A DNA stretch of 64,000 bases, taken from NCBI RefSeq assembly GCF_028548475.1, contig NZ_JAQQLE010000003.1:1-64000 (forward strand), read 5' to 3'. This stretch comes from Vogesella margarita. GTDB taxonomy: Bacteria > Pseudomonadota > Gammaproteobacteria > Burkholderiales > Chromobacteriaceae. This document shows positions 58,617 to 64,000 of this stretch, piece by piece. The notes beneath the pieces were generated by a model. That model did not search any database. It was not told where the DNA came from and was given only the letters and a program-made list of their open reading frames with translations. Positions within the stretch are counted from its first letter, which is position 1; every line of letters starts with the position of its first letter. The translations under genes and the position numbers were made by a program.

Positions 58617-58629
58617 TGCGGCCAACCTT
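58617..58629 (+). repeat. uptake-like 13-mer between leuC and the MmyB-like regulator
   Basis: Exact TGCGGCCAACCTT, unpaired, 88 bases upstream of leuC, in a divergent promoter region and not at a gene end. Confidence 0.75.
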
Positions 58630-58686
58630 GGGCAGGCCGCCGGCCGTGAATAGTGGCCCTATCATTGACCAAGCCGGTTCCTAGTA

Positions 58687-58729
58687 CAAGATAAGCATTT
58701 ATACTAGTACTCACACTACCAAGATAAGC
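58687..58729. promoter_or_regulatory. direct repeats upstream of the regulator gene, possible operator
   Basis: CAAGATAAGC occurs at 58687-58696 and 58720-58729, 33 bases apart (about three helical turns), and an imperfect palindrome AGTAC...GTACT lies around the first. The second repeat is 11 bases from the regulator ATG. Autoregulation is a plausible guess. Confidence 0.35.
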
Positions 58730-58739
58730 CGATCGCACC

Positions 58740-59525
58740 ATGAACGACGAGCGCAGCACCAGCCCGCTGGGCGACTTTATCCGCAGCCACCGCGAGCGCG
58801 TGTCACCGCAGCAGGCCGGCCTGCCCGCCGGCAGCCGCCGCCGCGCCAAGGGCCTGCGCCGCGAGGAGGTCGCCGCGCTGTGCGGTATCAGCCCGACCTG
58901 GCTGACCTGGATCGAGCAAGGCCGCACGCAGTCGGTATCGGCCGCGACGCTGGCGCGGCTGGCCGACGCGCTCTTGCTGAGCCGCGCCGAACGCGACTAC
59001 CTGTTCAACCTCGCCGGGCAGAAGAACCCGGACGACGCCCACCTCGCCAGCGATCCGGAGGCGCAGCAGGCGCTGGCGCTGGCGGTCGGCAAGATCGACG
59101 GTCCGGCCTATGTACTGGACGGGCTATGGTTCGTGCCGGCGTGGAACGCGCAGGCCGCCATCCTGTTCCGTGGCTGGCTGGACCAGCCGGAGCCGCGCCA
59201 CAACCTGCTGCACTTCATGTTCCTGCATCCGCTGGCGCCGCAGCTGGTCGACGACTGGCCGACGCGGGCACGGCGCCTGGTGGCGGAATTCCGCGCCGAG
59301 ACCAGCGCCCGTCGCGATGACGCAGAAGTCGCGGCCCTGCTCGACGGCCTACGCCGGCAGAGCGGTGACTTCGACAGCCTGTGGCGGCAGCAGGACGTGC
59401 AGGGGCGCGAGGGCGGCGAGCGCGCGTTCAACCACGCGCAGCTGGGGCGGGTGAGTTACCAGCAGCTGACGCTACGGCTGGCCAACGCGCCGGGTCTGAA
59501 GCTGGTGATGCTGCTGTCGAGCTGA
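58740..59525 (+). CDS. XRE-family regulator with MmyB-like ligand domain
   Basis: The 261-residue protein has an N-terminal helix-turn-helix (RREEVAALCGISPTWLTWIE, QGR, about 41-63) and the actinobacteria-type MmyB C-terminal domain (GPAYVLDGLWFVPAWNAQAA; HNLLHFMFLHPLAPQLVDDW; DFDSLWRQQDVQGREGGERA), which binds fatty-acid-like ligands in the known structure. It probably controls the MFS gene downstream or itself. It is divergent from leuC by 210 bases. Confidence 0.87.
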   Translation: MNDERSTSPLGDFIRSHRERVSPQQAGLPAGSRRRAKGLRREEVAALCGISPTWLTWIEQGRTQSVSAATLARLADALLLSRAERDYLFNLAGQKNPDDAHLASDPEAQQALALAVGKIDGPAYVLDGLWFVPAWNAQAAILFRGWLDQPEPRHNLLHFMFLHPLAPQLVDDWPTRARRLVAEFRAETSARRDDAEVAALLDGLRRQSGDFDSLWRQQDVQGREGGERAFNHAQLGRVSYQQLTLRLANAPGLKLVMLLSS

Positions 59526-59535
59526 GTGCGGCGGT

Positions 59536-59548
59536 TGCGGCCAACCTT
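59536..59548 (+). repeat. uptake-like 13-mer between the regulator and the MFS gene
   Basis: Exact TGCGGCCAACCTT, 11 bases past the regulator stop and just before the convergent MFS stop. Confidence 0.75.
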
Positions 59549-59553
59549 TGGCC

Positions 59554-60705
59554 TCAGCCGTGCGCCGGAGGGCGCAGCCAGCGCCAGCACACCAGCACGC
59601 CGATGAAGGTCACCAGCGCGGACACGGCAAAGGTCAGCGTCACCCCGCCATGCGGCCACAGCACGCCGCCGAGCAGGCCGCCGGCGCTGCCGCCGACACC
59701 GAAGGAGGCGATCACGTACAGACCTTGGCCGCGCGCCTGGTGTTGCTCGGCAAAGTAGCGGTGGATCAGACCCACCGCCGCCGCGTGGTGCACGCCGAAG
59801 GTGAAGGCGTGCAGCGTCTGCGCGAACACCGCCACCGCCGGCTGCGCCAGCAGCAGCGCAATCAGCACGAAGCGCAGCGCGGTGACCAGCAAGGACGCCA
59901 GCATCAGCTGTTCCAGCGCGAAGCGCGCCATCAGCCGCGGCATTAGCAGGAAGATGCCGATCTCGCAGATCACCCCCACCGACCACAGCCAGCCGATGGC
60001 GCTCTTGCCGTAACCGGCCTGCTGCAGGCCGATCGAATAGAAGGTGTAGTAAGGCCCCATGCCGAAGGCGAGCAGGAAGCAGCAGGCGAACAGCGCCAGC
60101 ACCTGCGGCCGGCGCAGGGTGCCGGCAATCGACTGCCGCACGGCACTGCGCGGCGCGGCCGCCACCTCCGGCACGAACCAGGCGGCCAGCGCGATCAGCA
60201 GCAGCAGCGCCAGCACCGCCCACGGCAGGTTGCGAAGCCCGATCAGCTCCAGCAAGGCGCCGCCGACCAGCGACAGCGTGACAAAACCGATCGAACCCCA
60301 CACCCGCACCCGGCTGTAGCGCCCCGGCGTCGCGCGCGTCAGGTGCGCGGTGCTGGCCTCGACCAGCGGCAGCGCCGCCGCCCAGAAGAAGTGCGATACC
60401 GCCAGGCTGACGAACACCCACCAGAAGCCGTTGTCCAGCCCGACGAAGGCAAACGCCAGCGCCGACAGCAGCGAGGTCGACAGGATGATGCTGCGCCGCC
60501 GGCCGCGCCTGTCGGCCAGCCAGCCCCACAGCCCCGGCGCCACGATGCGTGCCAGCGTCGACAGCGCCATCAGCACCGAAATCTGCACCGTGCTGAACGC
60601 CAGCGACTCCAGATACAGCCCCCAGAACGGGCCGAACAGTCCCTGGAAGGCAAAATAGCTGAAGTAGAACGCGGCGAACGCACGCAGGTCGGCAACGGCA
60701 GGCAT
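59554..60705 (-). CDS. MFS transporter, HcaT / nucleoside-proton-like
   Basis: The 383-residue carrier has about 12 helices. FAAFYFSYFAFQGLFGPFWG and LYLESLAFSTVQISVLMALS are the typical start of the 3-phenylpropionate permease (HcaT)/LacY-like subfamily. GLWGWLADRRGRRRSIILST is the MFS loop motif, and FHHAAAVGLIHRYFAEQHQA-like (here VHHAAAVGLIHRYF) fits. ATG 60705 was chosen over a TTG 21 bases upstream. Substrate unknown; convergent with the regulator. Confidence 0.8.
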   Translation of the reverse strand: MPAVADLRAFAAFYFSYFAFQGLFGPFWGLYLESLAFSTVQISVLMALSTLARIVAPGLWGWLADRRGRRRSIILSTSLLSALAFAFVGLDNGFWWVFVSLAVSHFFWAAALPLVEASTAHLTRATPGRYSRVRVWGSIGFVTLSLVGGALLELIGLRNLPWAVLALLLLIALAAWFVPEVAAAPRSAVRQSIAGTLRRPQVLALFACCFLLAFGMGPYYTFYSIGLQQAGYGKSAIGWLWSVGVICEIGIFLLMPRLMARFALEQLMLASLLVTALRFVLIALLLAQPAVAVFAQTLHAFTFGVHHAAAVGLIHRYFAEQHQARGQGLYVIASFGVGGSAGGLLGGVLWPHGGVTLTFAVSALVTFIGVLVCWRWLRPPAHG

Positions 60706-60777
60706 GGCGGATTTTCTTTCAGGCAAGGGCGAACGCGGGGCGGCATGATAGCGCCATTGCCGGCCCCCGCCTATCGC

Positions 60778-61191
60778 TCACCAGCTGTCCTTGAAACGGG
60801 AGATGTCGCGGCGCGCCTTTTTCGTCGGCCGCCCGTCGCCGTGCGGGTAGCTGGCGTGTTCGGCCTTTTGCAGCGCGATCTGGTGTTCACGCGCGGTTAC
60901 CGACGCCTCGCTCTCGCTGTACAGCAGCTGCGCCTCCCTGGCCGGGCGCCGCTGCGTCGCCAGTGCCACGATGGTGACCTTGTACTCCAGCCGCTCGATG
61001 CGGATCAGCAGCTCGTCGCCCTCCTTCGCCCCCCGCGAGCCCTTGACCCGCTCGCCGCCGACCAGCACCCGCCCCAGCTCCAGCGCCTCGTGCGCCAGCT
61101 GCCGCGTCTTGTAAAAGCGCGCCGCCCACAGCCACTTGTCCAGCCGCACCTTGTCGTCATCCGCGCCTGCGGCCAACCTTGCCTTGCTCAT
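60778..61191 (-). CDS. hslR: ribosome-associated heat shock protein Hsp15
   Basis: HslR (137 residues) has an S4 RNA-binding domain (VRLDKWLWAARFYKTRQLAH, then EALELGRVLVGGERVKGSRG) and a basic C-terminus (GRPTKKARRDISRFKDSW). E. coli Hsp15 rescues 50S subunits carrying stalled nascent chains. ATG 61191 overlaps the upstream gene's stop by four bases. Exact repeat word at 61168, near its start. Confidence 0.88.
   Translation of the reverse strand: MSKARLAAGADDDKVRLDKWLWAARFYKTRQLAHEALELGRVLVGGERVKGSRGAKEGDELLIRIERLEYKVTIVALATQRRPAREAQLLYSESEASVTAREHQIALQKAEHASYPHGDGRPTKKARRDISRFKDSW
61168..61180 (+). repeat. uptake-like 13-mer, inside hslR
   Basis: Exact TGCGGCCAACCTT, within the codons for ARLAAGAD (gene on the minus strand). 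Confidence 0.75.
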
Positions 61192-61838
61192 GGTGCCACC
61201 CGCCACTCGGCCTGCAGCAACCCCGGCAGTTCCAGCTGCAAATGGTCGCCTCCCTGTAGCCGCCCCACCCCTTCCGGCGTGCCGGTAAAGACCAGGTCGC
61301 CGGCGCGCAGGCCGTAGATGCGCGACAGGTAGCTGACGATGGTCGCCACCGGGAACTGCATCAGCGCGGTGTCGCCGTGCTGGCGCGGTTCGCCGTTGAT
61401 GTGCAGATTGAACTGCAGCCGCGCCGGATCGGCGACAAGGTTGGCCGCAACGAAATCCGACACGCAGGCGGCGCCGCGAAAACCCTTCGCCTTGGTCCAC
61501 GGCAGCCCCTTGGCCTTCACCACCGACTGCACGTCGCGCGCGGTCAGATCCAGGCCGAGGCCGTAGCCGGCGATGCAGGACAGCGCGTCAGCCTCGTCGA
61601 CGTGATCGGCGTCCCTGCCGATCAGCAGCACCAGCTCGCACTCGTAGTGCACATCCTGCGAGTAGTCCGGCAGCACGATGGCACTGCCCTCGCGCAGCAG
61701 CGCGGCGTTCGGCTTCAGGAACACCACCGGCTCGCTTTCCACCGCGTTGCCAAGCTCGGCGGCATGGGCGGCGTAGTTGCGCCCGATACAGAACACCGTA
61801 TTCACCCGCTGCGCGGTCCCCGACAACTGCACGTGCAT
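61188..61838 (-). CDS. fumarylacetoacetate hydrolase family protein
   Basis: The 216-residue protein matches the FAH/YcgM family (acylpyruvases, isomerases). FCIGRNYAAHAAELGNAVES, VVFLKPNAALLREGSAIVLP and DYSQDVHYECELVLLIGRDA have the metal-binding Glu residues; YGLGLDLTARDVQ and LVFTGTPEGVGRLQGGDHLQ complete the fold. Reaction unknown; many short members hydrolyse acylpyruvates or oxaloacetate. Overlaps hslR. Exact repeat word at 61437. Confidence 0.87.
   Translation of the reverse strand: MHVQLSGTAQRVNTVFCIGRNYAAHAAELGNAVESEPVVFLKPNAALLREGSAIVLPDYSQDVHYECELVLLIGRDADHVDEADALSCIAGYGLGLDLTARDVQSVVKAKGLPWTKAKGFRGAACVSDFVAANLVADPARLQFNLHINGEPRQHGDTALMQFPVATIVSYLSRIYGLRAGDLVFTGTPEGVGRLQGGDHLQLELPGLLQAEWRVAP
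61437..61449 (-). repeat. uptake-like 13-mer, inside the FAH-family gene
   Basis: AAGGTTGGCCGCA on the plus strand, exact on the minus strand; codes for part of FVAANLVADP. Confidence 0.75.
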
Positions 61839-62270
61839 CGCTTTTTCCTTTTCTGAAATGGGTATGGCTGACCTGTCGTCGCCAGCGTCACGCCGACACT
61901 GGCGGCAGACAGCCCGCCGTCACAATCGCAGTATGATTTTGCCGCCGCCGCAGGGCAACCTTGCCGCCACCGTGAACGCGGTCCGCCGACATCCCAACCA
62001 AAAATTGTTGCATTGCACCATACCAAAAGCATGAATTCGGTTATACTGCCGCCCTTACCGGTCCACCAGCCCATACCACCGTCGACAACCCTGCTGGCAT
62101 GGCGTTTGCGAGCCCGCAACGATATTCCTGCGCCGCAACAATAAGGCGCTGTGTTTTGTCATAAAGCGGTGGTACAGTCGTAAGCAACTACCGACAGCGC
62201 CAGCAAGAAAACAGCCTGTACGCAGGGCGGGATGGTGCTTGATCGTCTTTCCACTTTCGAAGGAGAACCC
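61839..62270 (+). promoter_or_regulatory. phaC upstream region
   Basis: No gene is seen in these 432 bases. TATACT at 62042-62047 is a good -10 box; no clear -35 stands 16-18 bases before it. TGCATTGCA (62009-62017) is a small inverted repeat of the TGC...GCA type reported for PhaR-like regulators. A ribosome site GAAGGAGA precedes phaC by six bases. Assignments are tentative. Confidence 0.35.
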
Positions 62271-64000
62271 ATGAGTCAGGAAACCCCCAACCCGCTGGAC
62301 AGCTTTTTTGCCAACCTGTCCGAGGCCAATCAAAAGTGGATGCAGCAGTTCGTCAACTCCATGAGCAGCGGCCTGACACCGCAAGATGCCGCCAACCCGA
62401 TGGCCGGCGCCTGGAACCAGATGGTCAACAACGCCACCCAGTTCATCGCGATGCAGAACAGCCTGTACCAGCAGCAGATGAACCTGTGGATGCAGTTCCT
62501 GGGCCAGAATGGTGCCGCCGCGGCCCCGGCGGCGAGCACTGACCGTCGTTTCTCGGCACCGGAATGGAACGACCATCCGTTCTACAGCTTCATCAAGCAA
62601 AGCTACCTGCTGACTTCGAAGTGGATGACCGATCTTGCCGACCAGACCCATCTGGAAGGTGAGGACAAGGAGCGCCTGGCCTTCATCACCCGCCAGTACA
62701 TCGACGCCATGGCGCCGACCAACTTCATGCTGACCAACCCGGAAGTGATCAAGCAGGCCATCGAGACCAAGGGCGAGAGCCTGGTCGAAGGCATGAAGAA
62801 CATGATGGAAGACATCCAGAAGGGTCACATCTCGATGTCGGACGAAACCAAGTTCGAGATCGGCAAGAACATTGCCTGCACCCCGGGCGAAGTGGTGTTC
62901 CGCAACGAGCTGATGGAACTGATCCAGTACACGCCGACCACCGGCGAAGTCTACGAGAAGCCGCTGCTGATCGTGCCGCCCTGCGTCAACAAGTACTATC
63001 TGATGGACCTGCAGCCGGACAACTCCATGGTGCGCCACTTCGTGGGCCAGGGTTACCGCGTGTTCCTGGTCAGCTGGAAATCCGCGACGCCGGAGATGCG
63101 GCAGTACCAGTGGGACAACTACATTGAGGAAGGCGTGATCGCCGCCGCCGAAGCGGTGCGCAAGATCACCAAGCAGCCGAGCATGAACGCGCTGGGCTTC
63201 TGCATTGGCGGCGTGATCCTTACCACCGCGCTGTGCGTGATGGAAGCGCGCGGCCTGAACTACATCGACTCCGCCACCTTCATGACCTCGCTGATCGACC
63301 ACACCGATCCGGGCGAGATCAAGGTCTTCCTCGACGACAACTTCTTCAAGGGCCGTGCCGCCAAGCTGGCTGCCGGCAACGGCGGCATCGTCAGTGGCAA
63401 GGAGCTGGGCCGCACCTTCGCCAGCCTGCGTGCCAACGACCTGGTGTGGAACTACGTGGTCAACAACTACCTGCTGGGCAAGACCCCGCCACCGTTCGAC
63501 CTCCTGTACTGGAACAACGACGCGGTAGACCTGCCGATGCCGATGCACACCTTCTTCCTGCGCGAGTTCTACGACCGCAACGCGCTGACAAAGCCGGACA
63601 GCATCACGCTGTGCGGCGTGAAGATCGACGTGCGCAAGATCAAGGTGCCGGTGTACATCTTCGCCGCGCGTGAAGACCACATCGTGCCGTGGAAATCGGC
63701 CTTCGATGGCGTCAAGTTCCTGGAAGGCGCCGCCTCGCGCCGCTTCGTGCTCGGCGCCTCCGGCCACATCGCCGGCTCCATCAATCCGGTGACCAAGGAC
63801 AAGCGCAACTACTGGGTCAACGAAACGTTGGCCGCAGATGCCGACACCTGGCTGGAAACCGCGCAGAGCATGCCGGGCAGCTGGTGGAAAGACTGGGACG
63901 GCTGGCTCGCGCCGCAGTCCGGCAAGAAAGTGGCCGCGCCGAAGGCGATGGGCAGCAAGGAATTGCCGCCGCTGTGCCCGGCACCGGGTCTGTACGTGCA
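62271..64000 (+). CDS. phaC: class I poly(3-hydroxyalkanoate) synthase, cut by the window edge
   Basis: PhaC polymerises hydroxyacyl-CoA to polyhydroxyalkanoate on granule surfaces. 576 codons lie within the window and only the last few appear to be missing (it ends CPAPGLYV). The lipase-like box [14 protein letters not shown] has the nucleophile Cys311; Asp469 is in [10 protein letters not shown] and His499 in GASGHIAGS, completing the triad. The N-terminal domain begins [20 protein letters not shown]. It has AAGGAG before ATG 62271. Repeat word at 63824. phaA and phaB would be expected further right. Confidence 0.96.
   Translation, partial: MSQETPNPLDSFFANLSEANQKWMQQFVNSMSSGLTPQDAANPMAGAWNQMVNNATQFIAMQNSLYQQQMNLWMQFLGQNGAAAAPAASTDRRFSAPEWNDHPFYSFIKQSYLLTSKWMTDLADQTHLEGEDKERLAFITRQYIDAMAPTNFMLTNPEVIKQAIETKGESLVEGMKNMMEDIQKGHISMSDETKFEIGKNIACTPGEVVFRNELMELIQYTPTTGEVYEKPLLIVPPCVNKYYLMDLQPDNSMVRHFVGQGYRVFLVSWKSATPEMRQYQWDNYIEEGVIAAAEAVRKITKQPSMNALGFCIGGVILTTALCVMEARGLNYIDSATFMTSLIDHTDPGEIKVFLDDNFFKGRAAKLAAGNGGIVSGKELGRTFASLRANDLVWNYVVNNYLLGKTPPPFDLLYWNNDAVDLPMPMHTFFLREFYDRNALTKPDSITLCGVKIDVRKIKVPVYIFAAREDHIVPWKSAFDGVKFLEGAASRRFVLGASGHIAGSINPVTKDKRNYWVNETLAADADTWLETAQSMPGSWWKDWDGWLAPQSGKKVAAPKAMGSKELPPLCPAPGLYV
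63824..63836 (-). repeat. uptake-like 13-mer, inside phaC
   Basis: AACGTTGGCCGCA on the plus strand (exact on the minus strand), in the codons for NETLAADAD. Confidence 0.75.

Noticed and set aside
62055-63767. A 570-codon open frame on the minus strand opposite phaC
   Set aside because: phaC on the plus strand is unmistakable with its full triad; the antisense frame shows no known motif.

Overview
The window looks like chromosome from a GC-rich betaproteobacterium of the order Neisseriales, most likely Chromobacteriaceae-like (Chromobacterium, Vogesella, Aquitalea and relatives). This rests on gene order (leuC-entericidin-leuD-leuB-asd-fimV-truA-trpF-trpB-trpA-accD; pcnB-folK-dNK-panBCD) and on the class I PHA synthase. 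It is an inference; no rRNA is present to settle it.

Layout. 1-1060 is a damaged accessory patch: the 3' end of an IS3-family element inserted into the start of a type I methyltransferase gene (hsdM), an unrecognised gene tail and a phage-type KilA-N gene, ending at two identical tRNA-Ser(GGA) genes. 1.4-9 kb holds nadE-lolA, rraA and the minus-strand series pcnB-folK-deoxynucleoside kinase-panB-panC-panD. 9-16 kb holds a candidate small RNA, a MATE exporter, murB, a MAPEG protein, a CbiM-like membrane protein, nadC, a CinA-like protein and a YdcF-like protein. 16-19.5 kb is a livHMGF importer operon behind an AT-rich control region. 20-40 kb is devoted to arginine and polyamines: the succinyltransferase (AST/aru) operon, speA, a putrescine oxidase gene, potGHI and a displaced astE, interrupted by an NnrS gene, an IS1111-type insertion sequence, an EAL-CBS-GGDEF protein and a hydrolase. 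40-59 kb is biosynthetic: a 2-hydroxyacid dehydrogenase divergent from serA, accD, trpFBA, truA, two FimV-like genes, asd plus a paralogue, and the leucine genes. 59-64 kb holds a regulator, an MFS carrier, hslR, a fumarylacetoacetase-family gene and phaC, which runs off the right edge.

How the genes fit together. Arginine can be degraded to glutamate and succinate by the aru/ast enzymes or decarboxylated to agmatine by SpeA. PotGHI and the PuuB-like oxidase point to putrescine import and use. LivHMGF imports branched-chain amino acids, while leuBCD makes leucine.

The most striking signal belongs to no single gene. A 13-base word, TGCGGCCAAC(C/G)TT, occurs about 27 times exactly in 64 kb by hand count, plus several one-mismatch copies. 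It lies on both strands, inside genes in different reading frames and as inverted pairs at gene ends. This is how the DNA uptake sequences of Neisseriaceae and the uptake signals of Pasteurellaceae behave, but the word differs from the Neisseria DUS.
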